The position numbers and the translations under genes are program-made. The notes under the pieces are model-generated. The model had not been told where the DNA came from. It worked only from the letters and a program-made list of their open reading frames with translations, and made no database searches. Source: an uncultured Bartonella sp. (GTDB taxonomy: Bacteria > Pseudomonadota > Alphaproteobacteria > Rhizobiales > Rhizobiaceae). Taken from it: DNA of 64,000 nucleotides. This document shows, piece after piece, positions 1-12,482 of this stretch. The first letter of the stretch is position 1; every line of letters starts with the position of its first letter. The stretch spans positions 1 to 64,000 of the forward strand of contig CAMLBF010000009.1 of NCBI GenBank assembly GCA_946478235.1, read 5' to 3'.

Positions 1-71
1 GCTAATCTGCCGTGGGGCTAATCTGCCGTGGGGCTAATCTGCCGTGGGGCTAATCTGCCGTGGGGCTAATC
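1..71. repeat. 16-bp tandem repeat, at least 4.4 copies
   Basis: A 16-base unit, GCTAATCTGCCGTGGG, is repeated four times without change from position 1 to 64. A fifth partial copy (GCTAATC) follows before the array decays. It begins at the window edge, so the true copy number is unknown. It lies downstream of the leftward LOG-family gene. Perfect units imply recent slippage or active maintenance. No role can be assigned. Confidence 0.95.
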
Positions 72-101
72 ATTGAAAAATTTACCGATTGAATGTGTAT
101 G

Positions 102-944
102 TCAATCTAAACTATAAAATTCCCGAATAATGGCCCAACCGTCCTCTGCTTTATCAACATAGTTGATTAACTTTGCATCTTCCGGAGAAATGGTTCCGTA
201 TTCAGCCAAATAATCCACATTTAATACATTTTTCCAAAATTCTTGCCCGAACATGAGAATTGGCACACGTTTCATGCGTTTGGTCTGGATAAGGGCAAGA
301 GCTTCAAAAAGTTCATCCAGAGTTCCGAAGCCACCCGGAAAAATAGCGATTGCTTTGGCGCGCATCAGAAAATGCATTTTCCGCATAGCAAAATAATGAA
401 AATTGAAGCAAAGTTCTGGTGTTATATAGCCATTGGGAGCCTGCTCATGTGGGAGAACAATGTTAAGGCCAATACTCGGCGCACCGACATCGGCTGCACC
501 GCGATTGCCTGCTTCCATAACTCCAGGGCCTCCACCCGTTATAATGACAAATTCATGATAATCGGTGGTTGCAGAATAGTGCGAGCAAAGCTGTGCAAAC
601 TGCCGCGCTTCATTATAATATTGTGATGCTTTTTCCAAATTGGCTTTTTGCGTTTCATTTTTTGCCGCCTTTGCTTCGCCTCCCGGGGCAGGAATGCGCG
701 CACCACCAAACAAAACAACCGTAGATTTTATACCATATTGCATGAAACCCATTTCAGGTTTCATGAGTTCTAGCCCAATCCGGACGGACCTTAATTCTCG
801 ACGCATCATAAAATCTTCATCAGCATAAGCAAGTCGATAAGCGGGCGACTGCGTTTGCAGAGTATCTGGTACTTGATGCACCTTATGCACATCATCCTCT
901 GAATGAGGAAATGGAGTCCAACTATTTTTTTCGCCAATTGTCAT
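102..944 (-). CDS. LOG family protein (TIGR00730-like, lysine-decarboxylase-like fold)
   Basis: This 280-residue protein carries the family signatures GGGPGVMEAGNRGA and PGGFGTLDE, the latter being the PGGxGTxxE nucleotide-binding/catalytic motif. Characterised LOG proteins release the base from nucleoside 5'-monophosphates (cytokinin riboside 5'-monophosphate phosphoribohydrolase); in bacteria without cytokinins the natural substrate is often unknown. I chose the ATG at 944 because an AAGGAAA ribosome-binding site stands 9 bases before it and the N-terminus (MTIGEKNSWTPFPHSEDD) resembles rhizobial homologues as I recall them. An ATG at 971 would add nine residues but has no visible ribosome-binding site. 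The gene is divergent from dapD with about 100 bases between. Family assignment is firm; substrate is not known. Confidence 0.88.
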   Translation of the reverse strand: MTIGEKNSWTPFPHSEDDVHKVHQVPDTLQTQSPAYRLAYADEDFMMRRELRSVRIGLELMKPEMGFMQYGIKSTVVLFGGARIPAPGGEAKAAKNETQKANLEKASQYYNEARQFAQLCSHYSATTDYHEFVIITGGGPGVMEAGNRGAADVGAPSIGLNIVLPHEQAPNGYITPELCFNFHYFAMRKMHFLMRAKAIAIFPGGFGTLDELFEALALIQTKRMKRVPILMFGQEFWKNVLNVDYLAEYGTISPEDAKLINYVDKAEDGWAIIREFYSLD

Positions 945-1042
945 AGAGGATATTTCCTTTTCATTGACCATAAATGTTTCTTGGATTAGGCCGGATAGAA
1001 TAATTGTTGATGCTTTCGACTTACTTAACGGAGACCTAATTC

Positions 1043-1891
1043 ATGTCTAACTTGTCCCAACTGGAAACCATTGTTGAAAAGGCGTTTGAAGAACGCGATA
1101 CTGTCAATGCTTCTACCAAAGGTGAAATACGCGAAGCTGTCGACCATGCACTGGATTTACTGGACCAAGGTAAAGTACGTGTTGCTGAAAGAGAAAGTGA
1201 TGGTACTTGGAAAGTGCATCAATGGCTTAAAAAAGCTGTTCTTCTTTCTTTCCGACTCAATTCAATGGGAATTATTTCTGGTGGGCCAGATGGCTCGAAT
1301 TGGTGGGATAAAGTTTCATCCAAATTTGATAATTGGAAAAGTGAAGACTTTCAAAATGCAGGTTTTCGTGCAGTTCCAAATGCAATTGTCCGCCGTTCGG
1401 CCTATATCGCGCCAAATGTTGTTTTGATGCCATCTTTCGTGAATATTGGTGCCTATGTCGGAGAAGGTACAATGGTAGACACATGGGCGACTGTGGGATC
1501 TTGTGCGCAAATTGGCAAACATGTGCACCTATCTGGTGGCGCAGGTATCGGTGGTGTGCTGGAACCATTACAGGCAGGCCCAACCATTATTGAAGATAAT
1601 TGCTTTATTGGCGCGCGTTCCGAAGTGGTTGAAGGATGTATCGTTCGTGAGGGTGCCGTATTGGGTATGGGCGTTTTCATCGGCCGTTCTACAAAAATTA
1701 TTGACCGCGCCACCGGCGAAATCTTTTACGGAGAAGTGCCAGCCTATTCTGTTGTTGTGGCCGGTACATTGCCTGGCAAACCATTGCCAAATGGTGAAAT
1801 GGGACCAAGTCTTTATTGCGCGGTTATTGTTAAACGGGTTGATGAGAAAACAAGATCAAAAACGTCTGTAAATGACTTGCTGCGCGATTGA
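1043..1891 (+). CDS. dapD: 2,3,4,5-tetrahydropyridine-2,6-dicarboxylate N-succinyltransferase
   Basis: The 282-residue product matches DapD over its whole usual length. It has an alpha-helical N-terminal domain followed by a left-handed beta-helix of hexapeptide repeats (about residues 110-230, e.g. [20 protein letters not shown] and [13 protein letters not shown]). DapD transfers succinyl from succinyl-CoA to tetrahydrodipicolinate in the succinylase route to meso-diaminopimelate and lysine, in the cytoplasm as a trimer. A GGAG ribosome-binding site precedes the ATG. lysA, the last enzyme of the pathway, lies at 44.4-45.6 kb. The gene is followed by a strong intrinsic terminator at 2031. Confidence 0.97.
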   Translation: MSNLSQLETIVEKAFEERDTVNASTKGEIREAVDHALDLLDQGKVRVAERESDGTWKVHQWLKKAVLLSFRLNSMGIISGGPDGSNWWDKVSSKFDNWKSEDFQNAGFRAVPNAIVRRSAYIAPNVVLMPSFVNIGAYVGEGTMVDTWATVGSCAQIGKHVHLSGGAGIGGVLEPLQAGPTIIEDNCFIGARSEVVEGCIVREGAVLGMGVFIGRSTKIIDRATGEIFYGEVPAYSVVVAGTLPGKPLPNGEMGPSLYCAVIVKRVDEKTRSKTSVNDLLRD

Positions 1892-2030
1892 TCCCCTTAT
1901 GCGGCCTTCTGCTAATCATTAAAGAAGGAAATACATTGGATATATTTTTATAAAATTATGATTTACTTCCATATAAAAGAAAAATTTCTATTTATGTGCA
2001 AATCATAAGTATATTCATATGAACCTATAA

Positions 2031-2071
2031 AAATAGGAAGAAGACTAAAATAATCTTCTTCCTATTTTTTT
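2031..2071 (+). terminator. Intrinsic terminator downstream of dapD
   Basis: A perfect 14-bp inverted repeat (2031-2044 with 2054-2067) encloses a 9-base loop and runs into a T tract to 2071. An A-rich left flank means it could also work on the minus strand. It lies about 140 bp after the dapD stop codon. Confidence 0.85.
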
Positions 2072-2108
2072 AGTAACAAAATACTATATTATCATTTAGA
2101 AAATAAGT

Positions 2109-2225
2109 GCAGCAGAGTATGCGGGGGTTTAACTCTGCTGCGCCAGACCCTGGCGAAAAAACACCAAAATCTGGATATCGTCACCCCGTTAAATAACTCT
2201 GAAAACTGTGGTTTTCCGAATTTTT
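2109..2225 (+). ncRNA. Candidate structured small RNA between dapD and lepA
   Basis: Within the 745-bp gap between the convergent genes dapD and lepA lie three ordered hairpins. A perfect 10-bp stem (2109-2118/2132-2141) has a 13-base loop containing CGGGGG. A GCCAG/CTGGC stem follows at once (2142-2154). A GAAAAC/GTTTTC stem (2201-2216) is followed by CGAA and five T. The first loop could pair with ACCCCG at about 2182-2188, making a pseudoknot. No reading frame covers it. The layout fits an independent sRNA ending at a weak terminator, but I do not recognise an RNA family and no promoter is obvious. The rest of the gap is AT-rich with nothing else I can name. Confidence 0.4.
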
Positions 2226-2605
2226 ATTAGACAACTATTAATCGGCTTAAATTTAGTCGTCAACTACCACTGGTATTTATATGAAATAAAAATTTTATTT
2301 AACACACGTATTAATTGCGTATTGTAGAATTACACACGCTATATTTGAAATTTTACCAAATATTTTTCTAGTTTAGAAATATTACTATATTAATTCGATA
2401 TTTATCGGCAAGAAATGCCTGATTAAATGCAGAGACTCACATGTTACATAGCAATTACTTGCTGCAAGATGCTTTATTCACAATTCCAATACTGCGTATC
2501 CATGATAAATATGCCCTAATAAATTGCTGCTTCTAACCATTACAAATGGTCAAAATGCAATATTTATTGATCGATTAAAACAATGAATATTATTTTTTAT
2601 CAAAT

Positions 2606-2640
2606 CTAATACAGCTTACTTTATAAATAAGCTGTATTAG
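2606..2640 (-). terminator. Hairpin overlapping the lepA stop codon
   Basis: A perfect 13-bp inverted repeat (2606-2618 with 2628-2640), loop of 9 bases, includes the lepA stop codon. The minus-strand T tract after it is poor, so it may be an RNA-stabilising 3' hairpin rather than a full terminator. Confidence 0.6.
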
Positions 2641-4442
2641 TCATCAATTTTCAAGGCTTTAATAAACGCTTCCTGTGGAATTTCTACCCGACCAAACTGG
2701 CGCATACGCTTTTTACCTTCTTTCTGTTTATCAAGAAGTTTACGTTTACGCGAAACGTCGCCACCATAACATTTGGCGGTAACATCTTTACGCAAGGCGC
2801 GGATATTTTCACGAGCGATAATCTTACCACCAATAGCGGCTTGAATAGGTATCTGGAACATATGTGGCGGTATGAGATGTTTTAACTTCTCACACATTGA
2901 CCGTCCACGCTTATCAGCGGCTGAGCGGTGCACCAAAATTGACAAGGCATCTATTGGTTCAGCATTAACCAGAATAGACATTTTTACCAGATCACCTTCA
3001 CGATAATCGGTGACATGATAATCGAACGATGCATATCCTTTGGAGATTGATTTTAACCGATCATAAAAGTCGAACACAACTTCATTGAGTGGCAGATCAT
3101 AGCTCACCATTGCCCGTGAACCAACATAGGACAGGTCGATTTGGATACCACGCCGTTCTTGGCAAAGTTTTAATATCGCACCAAGATACTCGTCCGGTGT
3201 CATGATTGTGGCACGAATCCACGGTTCCTCGATCGAAGTGATTTTCATGACATCTGGCATATCCGCCGGATTATGAAGCTCTTTCACAGAACCATCTATA
3301 AGATTCATGCGATACACAACAGATGGTGCGGTGGCAATGAGATCGAGATTGAATTCGCGTTCAAGTCGTTCTTCAATAATTTCCAAATGAAGAAGACCAA
3401 GAAAACCACAACGGAAACCGAAGCCCAAAGCTGCCGACGTTTCCATTTCAAATGAAAAACTGGCGTCATTCAAACGAAGTTTGCCAACAGCGGCCCGTAA
3501 ATCATCAAAATCGGCGGCATCAACTGGAAACAATCCGCAGAAAACAACTGGTTGTGCAGGCTTAAATCCTGGTAGCGCCTCATCACATGGGCGATGATCT
3601 TCCGTAATTGTATCACCAACGCGTGTATCGGCAACTTCCTTAATAGAAGCAGTAATAAAGCCAAGTTCACCTGGTCCCAATTCTTCAATAGCAACCATTT
3701 TCGGTGTAAATACACCAACACGCTCAACAGGGTATTTAGCGCCAGTTCCCATCATACGGATTGTTTGACCCTTTTTCAGGACTCCATCAATAACCCGTAC
3801 AAGCACAATAACGCCGAGATATGGGTCATACCAACTGTCAACAAGCATCGCTTTCAGTGGTTTTTTGATGTCTCCGTCATGTGGTGCCGGCAAGCGCTGC
3901 ACAATGGCTTCCAACACCTCGTCAACACCCACACCGGTCTTTGCAGAAATCTCTATTGCGTCACTGGCGTCGATGCCAATAACCTCTTCAATCTGCTCTT
4001 TTACTCTTTCCGGTTCGGCGGCTGGCAAATCAACCTTGTTTAACACAACAACCAATTCATGATTATTGTCTATCGCCTGATATACATTCGCCAATGTCTG
4101 CGCTTCAACGCCCTGTGAAGCATCAACAACCAGAAGCGAACCTTCACACGCTGCCAAAGAACGTGAAACTTCATAAGCAAAGTCCACATGGCCGGGCGTA
4201 TCAATAAGGTTGAGAATATAAGTTTCACCATCACGCGCTTTATAATGCAGCCGCACTGTCTGCGCCTTGATCGTTATACCGCGCTCGCGTTCGATATCCA
4301 TCGAATCAAGCACTTGATCTTTCATTTCGCGCAGATCCAAGCCACCTGTCATCTGAATCAGGCGGTCGGCCAAAGTTGATTTTCCGTGGTCGATATGCGC
4401 CACGATGGAGAAGTTTCTTATATGATCGCGATCTATTGTCAT
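2637..4442 (-). CDS. lepA: Elongation factor 4 (ribosomal back-translocase LepA)
   Basis: The 601-residue protein is a full-length LepA/EF4 GTPase. It has the P-loop AHIDHGKST near the N-terminus, DTPGH (G3), NKVD (G4), the EF-G-like domains II, III and V, and the LepA-specific C-terminus ending in [17 protein letters not shown]4 binds the ribosome and acts on stalled or mispositioned complexes during elongation. I use the ATG at 4442, giving [16 protein letters not shown]. The frame stays open to a TTG at 4478, but the longer form is not typical of the family. It is a single leftward gene, convergent with dapD. Confidence 0.97.
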   Translation of the reverse strand: MTIDRDHIRNFSIVAHIDHGKSTLADRLIQMTGGLDLREMKDQVLDSMDIERERGITIKAQTVRLHYKARDGETYILNLIDTPGHVDFAYEVSRSLAACEGSLLVVDASQGVEAQTLANVYQAIDNNHELVVVLNKVDLPAAEPERVKEQIEEVIGIDASDAIEISAKTGVGVDEVLEAIVQRLPAPHDGDIKKPLKAMLVDSWYDPYLGVIVLVRVIDGVLKKGQTIRMMGTGAKYPVERVGVFTPKMVAIEELGPGELGFITASIKEVADTRVGDTITEDHRPCDEALPGFKPAQPVVFCGLFPVDAADFDDLRAAVGKLRLNDASFSFEMETSAALGFGFRCGFLGLLHLEIIEERLEREFNLDLIATAPSVVYRMNLIDGSVKELHNPADMPDVMKITSIEEPWIRATIMTPDEYLGAILKLCQERRGIQIDLSYVGSRAMVSYDLPLNEVVFDFYDRLKSISKGYASFDYHVTDYREGDLVKMSILVNAEPIDALSILVHRSAADKRGRSMCEKLKHLIPPHMFQIPIQAAIGGKIIARENIRALRKDVTAKCYGGDVSRKRKLLDKQKEGKKRMRQFGRVEIPQEAFIKALKIDD

Positions 4443-4799
4443 AAGAAGCGATTTAGCAAGGAACGCGAAGAAACGCAAAGCAGAAATTTATGTCTTTGAT
4501 AGGCTATTTCTTTAAATTGCGGCTTTTTTTAAAAATCTCTCTTGAGTAACCCGTCATTACGCCAGAAATTGCCTATTTTTGCCCAAACAAATTGCTTTAG
4601 ACCCAAATTAAAACATTGGGTTAAAACAGCATGAAGTGCTGGGCGACACATAGATGCGAAGAAAACAAGCATTTCCAATATGTATTTCAACATATATTCC
4701 AGCATATCATTGCGTCTGATACGCAATGGCGGTTGCCTCACCCCCCGTTGTGGTTGGTGTTAAATCACACGCGTTATACATACATATTATCAGAACATA
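4443..4799. other. Intergenic region, 357 bp, one hairpin
   Basis: This stretch lies between the end of the EamA gene and the start of lepA, both leftward. It holds an 8-bp hairpin (CATTGCGT 4708-4715 with ACGCAATG 4721-4728) that could end transcription of the EamA unit, but no T tract follows. The lepA promoter should lie in it. I see no convincing small gene. Confidence 0.4.
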
Positions 4800-5690
4800 T
4801 TAGCGCGTTTTGCTAAGCCATTTGGGTGGCTTCAATTCGGCAACAAGTATTCCGCCAATAATGAATAATGCACCGAGAAATGCTGTTGCTGGCAATCTTT
4901 CCCCTGCAACACGACCAACAATGCCCGCCCAAACCGGCTCTCCAGTATAGATAATTGTCGCCCTTGTTGGAGAAACCGACTTTTGCGCCCAATTCATGGT
5001 CAATTGGATTAGCGCACTCATAGCAGCAAGCCCCACGCCTGACGCAAACCATATCCATGAAAATGCCGGAATTTTTTCACCAGTTATTGGCATAAAACAA
5101 AATGACAAAATCCCTGCCACCAGCAATTGTATGATTGTCACTGTACGGCTATCCACGCGCTCAGAAAACAGGCTGATAAACACGATTTCCAATGCAATGG
5201 CCAATGCAGCACAGAGTGTCAGCAATTCGCCGATTGAAAATGTAAAACTGCCTATTCCTTGTCCTGAAACAAAGATAAGACCAATAAAAGCAAGACCAAC
5301 GCCGATCCAACTTGTCAATTGCGGTGCTTTGCGTAAAAAAGCCCACTGTAATAATGGCACAAATGGAACGTAAACGGCCGTGATAAAGGCGGATTGACTG
5401 CTGGAAATGGTTTTTAAACCAGCCGTTTGCAAACCATAGCCAAGAAAAATTGCAGTACCGATTGCGATGCCCGCAAAAAGCTCATAGCGGGTTACTTTTT
5501 TAAGTGTGCGGTAAAAAATCAAACAGGAAAAACAGCCTGCTAGAATAAATCTGACCCCGACAAAAAACAGTGGCCCACAGTAAAGCATTGCCGTATGCAC
5601 AATCAGAAATGTCGCGCCCCAAAGAAACGTAACACCGATTAGGGCCAATTCCTGTTTGTTGACCTGAAAAATTGGTTTGGGCTCAGCCAT
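4800..5690 (-). CDS. EamA/DMT-family transporter
   Basis: The 296-residue protein has about ten hydrophobic segments and two EamA-type repeats, beginning FLWGATFLIVHTAMLYCGPLFFVGVRFILAG. Drug/metabolite transporters of this family usually export small metabolites or amino acids across the inner membrane. The substrate cannot be read from sequence. The gene start overlaps the end of the nucleotidase gene by 8 bases, so it belongs to the leftward argB unit and is probably translationally coupled. Confidence 0.9.
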   Translation of the reverse strand: MAEPKPIFQVNKQELALIGVTFLWGATFLIVHTAMLYCGPLFFVGVRFILAGCFSCLIFYRTLKKVTRYELFAGIAIGTAIFLGYGLQTAGLKTISSSQSAFITAVYVPFVPLLQWAFLRKAPQLTSWIGVGLAFIGLIFVSGQGIGSFTFSIGELLTLCAALAIALEIVFISLFSERVDSRTVTIIQLLVAGILSFCFMPITGEKIPAFSWIWFASGVGLAAMSALIQLTMNWAQKSVSPTRATIIYTGEPVWAGIVGRVAGERLPATAFLGALFIIGGILVAELKPPKWLSKTR

Positions 5691-6360
5691 GCAAACTTTC
5701 CGCTAGCTTATGTACAAAATCATTGATACCGTTTACCGCAATGTCAACATAAGAGGGAATAAGGGTTTGGGGTTTGTCGCCAACAAATATTGTGGTCATA
5801 CCCAATTTTTTGCACATTTCCAAATTGGCAAGATTATCTTCAAACATAGCTGTTGTTTGTGGCTCAAGCGCAAAATGTTTTATAAAACTATCATAGGCTT
5901 GTTGGTAAGGTTTAGGAACGAAATCCGTATAGGTAACGTCAAAAATTCCATCAAAACAATTGTTTAACCCAATTTTATTTAGCACACGCATGGCATGGGC
6001 GGCGTCACCATTGGTAAAGATAAATTTCTTTCCCGGAAGCTTTGAAATATCTTTTGCCAATTGTGGATTGGGCTTTAAAGCGGAATAATCGATATTATGG
6101 ACATCTGCCAGATAATCATTCGCGTCGATATGATGTTCAACCAGCATGCCCTTTAAGGCACCGCCATATGTTTGCCGATAATATTTGCGCAATCGTATAA
6201 TTTCGGCATCATCAACCAAGAGCTGCTTTTTGACGTAAGCACTAATTCTTTTGTCTATTTGCGCCCAAAGACCGCTATCACGTGGGTAAAGCGTATCATC
6301 AAGATCAAAAACCCACGTGTTTATTTTTAAGAATTGTTGCAGATCCGGTTGCTCAATCAT
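5683..6360 (-). CDS. HAD-family pyrimidine 5'-nucleotidase-like hydrolase
   Basis: This 225-residue HAD hydrolase has motif [10 protein letters not shown] (nucleophile and acid/base aspartates), motif II FTNGD, the lysine region PKPYQQAYD and motif IV FEDNLAN. The LDDTLYP form with this spacing is that of the pyrimidine 5'-nucleotidase subgroup (TIGR01993), which dephosphorylates pyrimidine nucleotides. Such a gene is often next to argB in alphaproteobacteria. It overlaps argB by 4 bases (ATGA) and the transporter by 8 bases, indicating a tightly coupled operon. The exact substrate is inferred from the family. Confidence 0.88.
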   Translation of the reverse strand: MIEQPDLQQFLKINTWVFDLDDTLYPRDSGLWAQIDKRISAYVKKQLLVDDAEIIRLRKYYRQTYGGALKGMLVEHHIDANDYLADVHNIDYSALKPNPQLAKDISKLPGKKFIFTNGDAAHAMRVLNKIGLNNCFDGIFDVTYTDFVPKPYQQAYDSFIKHFALEPQTTAMFEDNLANLEMCKKLGMTTIFVGDKPQTLIPSYVDIAVNGINDFVHKLAESLHG

Positions 6361-7277
6361 GGTACAATTAAAGTACCTGCGCCACGTTCTGTAAATAGTT
6401 CGAGAAGAACCGAGTGTGCTGTTTTGCCATTCAAAATTACAACACCTTCAACACCACGATCGATAGCCTCAATACAGGTTTCAACCTTTGGAATCATTCC
6501 ACCAGAAATTGTTCCATCAGCAATCAATTGTTTTGCTTCAGCAACTGTCAATTCCTTGAAAAGTACCCCGTTTTTATCCAGAACACCCGGCACATCCGTT
6601 AGGAATAACAAACGTTTGGCTTTCAGCGCACCAGCGATTGCGCCAGCAAAGACATCGGCATTGATATTATATGTATTACCATCGCGGCCAGGTGCAATTG
6701 GTGCCAAAACCGGAATCATTTCAGAACGTGCCAGCAAATCAAGCAATGTGCGGTCTACTTCAACCGGTTCACCAACAAATCCCCAATCAACAACCCGTTC
6801 AATATTAGAATCTGGATCAATAACTTTTTTACGGGCTTTTTCAGCGAAAACCATATTGCCGTCTTTGCCACAAAGACCAATAGCCCATTCTCCCTCGGCA
6901 TTAATCATCGCAACAATCTCTTTGTTGATCGAGCCAGCCAGAACCATCTCGACAACTTCAACGGTTTTTTCATCCGTAACGCGCAATCCATTTTCAAACT
7001 TGGATTCAATACCCATTTTACCAAGCAGTTTGGCTATTTGTGGGCCGCCGCCATGCACAACAATCGGATTGATACCGGACTGTTTGAGAAGAGCAATGTC
7101 TCGGGCAAAAGCGCGTCCAAGTTCCGGATCCCCCATTGCATGACCGCCATATTTCACGACGACAGTCTTGTTTTCATATTTTTGCATATAGGGTAGCGCG
7201 GCTGAAAGTAATGCTGCTTGCCTTTCAGCAACATCAGCAGCATTTGTTTCGGCAGCCTTTGTTGTTATGTCCGTCAT
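6357..7277 (-). CDS. argB: Acetylglutamate kinase
   Basis: The 306-residue protein is a standard ArgB, the second enzyme of arginine synthesis, phosphorylating N-acetyl-L-glutamate with ATP. Visible landmarks are [11 protein letters not shown] (phosphate-binding N-terminus), [36 protein letters not shown] and the C-terminal [26 protein letters not shown]. The ATG at 7277 follows a GAGGA ribosome-binding site. It is the first gene of the leftward unit argB - nucleotidase - EamA. argG and argH are elsewhere in the window, so arginine genes are scattered. Confidence 0.97.
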   Translation of the reverse strand: MTDITTKAAETNAADVAERQAALLSAALPYMQKYENKTVVVKYGGHAMGDPELGRAFARDIALLKQSGINPIVVHGGGPQIAKLLGKMGIESKFENGLRVTDEKTVEVVEMVLAGSINKEIVAMINAEGEWAIGLCGKDGNMVFAEKARKKVIDPDSNIERVVDWGFVGEPVEVDRTLLDLLARSEMIPVLAPIAPGRDGNTYNINADVFAGAIAGALKAKRLLFLTDVPGVLDKNGVLFKELTVAEAKQLIADGTISGGMIPKVETCIEAIDRGVEGVVILNGKTAHSVLLELFTERGAGTLIVP

Positions 7278-7585
7278 GAAATCATCCTCCTCAAAAATAT
7301 TGGAATCTTTTTAAAGCAGTTTGATGCAACTGGAAATCGGATTATTAGAACTTTTACGTGAAGACTAGCTATTATTATCTTCCACAATAACAGTATAATT
7401 TTTTGTTCTGCGCAAGTTAATCTTTTGCCTATTCCATACCATATAGATCGTCGGTCAAAATATAATACTGTGTGGCGAAAATATTCAAACTTCGCTCAGA
7501 CACAATGCGTATAAATAGAACAGCCAATCCCGCTATGTTTTAAACAGATGAGACAGACTTTAACCGTCCACCGCCAATCAAACAA

Positions 7586-7610
7586 GCAATGTAATTTGGG
7601 TTTACATTGC
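7586..7610 (-). terminator. Candidate terminator downstream of the LysR gene
   Basis: A 9-bp inverted repeat (GCAATGTAA 7586-7594, TTACATTGC 7602-7610) has a 7-base loop. On the minus strand it is followed by TTGTTTG, a poor T tract. It is the only structure I see in the 433-bp gap 7278-7710, which must also hold the argB promoter. Confidence 0.45.
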
Positions 7611-7710
7611 CAAGCAATCTTTGCCAAACAGTGCAATATTCATTTCTCAAAACTTCATGCCAATTATGGATTTGAGCCAACAAGGCTATCAACCATTGTT
7701 CGGCATAAAT

Positions 7711-8601
7711 TTAACGGTTCTTTTCGATAAAAAAATCAATAAATGCCCGTAAAGCCGAGCGCATTCTCTGCTGCGGGTAATAAATATAAAACCCTTGAAA
7801 GCGGGGTGACCAATCTTCCATCACTTTGACCAATTTTCCCGTTTCAATCAATTCATCAACATAGTCTTCAAAAATATAGGCCATACCAACATCTTGTAAG
7901 AGAGCATCAATCATGATGCTATGGTCGTTGATAAACATTGTTTCTGGCGGCATAACCGTAATGCTTTTAGCGCCTTTTTGAAATTCCCATATATAGGCAT
8001 GCTTTTCGCTAAAGCGGTAAAATATCGCTTTATGGTTTTTTAGATCGCGTGGGTGTTTTGGATAACCATATTGGTCTAAATATTGTGGGGTTGCCACCAA
8101 AACGCTACGCATCTCGTGACCAATTTTGGCAGCAATCATGTCCTGTTCAACATGTTCATGCAGTCGGATACCAGCATCAAAACCCTTATCAACGATATCG
8201 ATAAAACTATTATCAATAATAAGATCAAGCACAATGTCTGGATAGGCTTCTGTAAATGCCCCTAAATGCGGTGCAATCAAAAATTTTGCTGCCGAATAAC
8301 CGGTATTGATACGCAATGAACCAGCAACCGTGTTTTGTGTTGCTTTTGCGTCGTTAAAACCGTCTTCAATCATGCGCAAAGCAGATGATGTATTATTGAG
8401 AAGAACCCTGCCGGCCTTACTAAGACCAATGCTGCGCGTTGTTCTGTTAAGCAGTTGTACGCCTAAGCTTTCTTCAAGCTTTTTCACCGCATAAGAAACA
8501 GCCGATGGCGCGATATTTAATTGGCGGCTTGCACTTCGAAAGCTGCCTTCTTCAACAACTGTTTGAAGAATCAGCAGGTAAGAAAGTTGTTGTTTATCCA
8601 T
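7711..8601 (-). CDS. LysR-family transcriptional regulator
   Basis: The 296-residue protein has an N-terminal winged helix-turn-helix (about residues 5-65, with GSFRSASRQLNIAPSAVSYAVKKLEESLGVQLLNR) and a substrate-binding domain of the periplasmic-protein type. I take the ATG at 8601 (MDKQQLSYLLILQTV). The frame is open to 8643, but the extra 14 residues are not typical. The gene is divergent from two aldo/keto reductase genes with 123 bp between, the classic arrangement for a LysR activator and its target. The inducer is unknown. Confidence 0.9.
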   Translation of the reverse strand: MDKQQLSYLLILQTVVEEGSFRSASRQLNIAPSAVSYAVKKLEESLGVQLLNRTTRSIGLSKAGRVLLNNTSSALRMIEDGFNDAKATQNTVAGSLRINTGYSAAKFLIAPHLGAFTEAYPDIVLDLIIDNSFIDIVDKGFDAGIRLHEHVEQDMIAAKIGHEMRSVLVATPQYLDQYGYPKHPRDLKNHKAIFYRFSEKHAYIWEFQKGAKSITVMPPETMFINDHSIMIDALLQDVGMAYIFEDYVDELIETGKLVKVMEDWSPRFQGFYIYYPQQRMRSALRAFIDFFIEKNR

Positions 8602-8724
8602 GCTATGCCCGCGCCTTATTGTTATAATTATTAGAACAAGCATAACAAATTAAACTCTATAAACAAACAATAATTATTGCTTTAGGCTTTCACAAATTCA
8701 AGAAAGATTAGGAGTATAGTCCTC

Positions 8725-9714
<990 letters not shown>

Positions 9715-9782
9715 TTTATTCAAGGATATCTTTGTCAGTTATTTTGAAAAATATTTTTTAAATCATTCGTAGGAGCATATTT

Positions 9783-10778
<996 letters not shown>

Positions 10779-10792
10779 TTAGATCTATTATT

Positions 10793-10826
10793 GGGCATAG
10801 GAAATTGACGTAAATTACCTATGCCC
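10793..10826. terminator. Hairpin between aldo/keto reductase 2 and the ScfR-like gene
   Basis: GGGCATAGG (10793-10801) pairs with CCTATGCCC (10818-10826) across a 16-base loop. It lies between convergent genes and may end both transcripts, although the T tracts are weak on both sides. Confidence 0.5.
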
Positions 10827-10914
10827 ATATTGCTATTATGACATTTCAATTCTGTTTTTCTCACATGACATTGAATTGTTCTGTCACACTGTCCTAAACT
10901 TTAAGACAAATTAC

Positions 10915-12333
10915 CTAGCCGATTTCGACAAGTGTATAAGGCAAAATATCTCTGCGATCACGATTGACAGTGAGATGATGTTTTAGCGGCGGAATGGAGC
11001 GACTGGCGCAGTTGGTTCTGGGGCAAATTCGGCAAGAAATGCCTATTGGTTCATAGGCAGAAAGATTGGCCAGATCCAAACCATCGGCATAAACAAACTT
11101 TGATGCATTGGAAACTTCACAACCAAAAGCTAAAGCATAATAAGGGTGGGGGCTTTGATAGCCCCCATTACTTTTAACCACCTGCACCGCCATACATAAA
11201 TAACGCACACCGTCTGGTGTCTCGGCCAGCTGGCGGATAACATTGCCGGAAGCTTCAAAAGCCTGATGCGCATTCCAAACAGGACAAGCACCACCATAAC
11301 GGGCAAATTGCAATTTTACAGCACTATGACGCTTTGTAATATTACCGGCACGGTCAACACGCGCAAAGAATATTGGTACACCTTTCATACCTGGGCGTTG
11401 CAATGTTGATAGCCTATGGCAGACCTGCTCCAGTGATACACCGAAACGTGCGGCCAGCAATTCAATATCATGACGAAGAAGTGCTGCCATACGAAGAAAT
11501 GGCACATAAGGCAGCACCAATGCTCCGGCAAAATAGTTGTATAAGCCAATTCGGCAAATATCATTGGCTTCTTCCGACTTGAAATCAGCTTTATCAATTA
11601 TGCTATTGCAAAGTTCATCGGCTTCAAATCGTGCTAGTTGCACGGCCAATTGAAAGGCGCGCTTTTGCGGCGAGATATAGGGATTAAGCGTTAAAACATG
11701 GGAGGAACTATCATAGTTTCGCACCATGCCGTCGTCTGTTGTTGCCCAACGCACCGTTACTTTATGCTTTTCTTCCAACCGTCTTGCAAGAACGGCGTGA
11801 TTATCACTATCACCAATCCCAAGCTCGGCAGCCAAAGCCTCTGCCTTTTGATCGAGAATATCAATATAATTATCAACAAAGTGGAAATAATCGCGCACCT
11901 CTTCATGCGGCACAATTTCTGATCGCTCGCTTAGTTGCAATCGACCATTAGAGCTTGCCAATTGTTCTGTCGCCAAGCGGTATGCCTGATGACAGGTAAT
12001 TAAGGCATGCGCCAAATTTGGTGCATTTTGTGCAATTAGGCGCAATTCCTGCAAACCTGACCGATTGTTTTTAAACAGCGGATCAGTCAACGTTTCCGTT
12101 AAAACAGAAAGTAGTCGATCATCCTCACCGGAAGAAAGACTTGAAATATCAATATGGAATTTTTCAGCCAAAGATAACAGCACAGCCGCAGAAACAGGCC
12201 GTTGATTGTTTTCAATCTGATTAAGATAGGATGTTGATATGCCAATACGATCAGCAAACTGTGCCTGTGTTAGTTTCTGTTCTTCACGCAACTTACGGAT
12301 TTTACGGCCAATATATAATTTTCCGATCGACAT
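10915..12333 (-). CDS. XRE-family short-chain acyl-CoA regulator (ScfR/RamB-like)
   Basis: The 472-residue protein has an N-terminal XRE helix-turn-helix (about residues 9-65, LREEQKLTQAQFADRIGISTSYLNQIENNQRPVS in segments), a central IrrE/ImmA-like DUF955-type region, and a C-terminal DUF2083-type domain with clustered cysteines (SCRICPRTNCASRSIPPL). Members of this group sense short-chain acyl-CoA and control glyoxylate-cycle, propionate or acetate genes. I use the ATG at 12333 (MSIGKLYIGRKIRKLRE); upstream residues in the open frame look unlike the family. No glyoxylate-cycle gene is adjacent here. The target is therefore not given by context. Confidence 0.85.
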   Translation of the reverse strand: MSIGKLYIGRKIRKLREEQKLTQAQFADRIGISTSYLNQIENNQRPVSAAVLLSLAEKFHIDISSLSSGEDDRLLSVLTETLTDPLFKNNRSGLQELRLIAQNAPNLAHALITCHQAYRLATEQLASSNGRLQLSERSEIVPHEEVRDYFHFVDNYIDILDQKAEALAAELGIGDSDNHAVLARRLEEKHKVTVRWATTDDGMVRNYDSSSHVLTLNPYISPQKRAFQLAVQLARFEADELCNSIIDKADFKSEEANDICRIGLYNYFAGALVLPYVPFLRMAALLRHDIELLAARFGVSLEQVCHRLSTLQRPGMKGVPIFFARVDRAGNITKRHSAVKLQFARYGGACPVWNAHQAFEASGNVIRQLAETPDGVRYLCMAVQVVKSNGGYQSPHPYYALAFGCEVSNASKFVYADGLDLANLSAYEPIGISCRICPRTNCASRSIPPLKHHLTVNRDRRDILPYTLVEIG

Positions 12334-12482
12334 AATTTCGCAACTTTGCAATTTACAATTTGCATTTTTATAACTTATGCATTCGCACGCAATCAAGCTT
12401 TATTATTTTTTTGGCTGTGATAGCTTAGACCTTGGGAGGCATAAGACATATGTCTTTCATGGAAAACATCGGGAGGGAGGAG

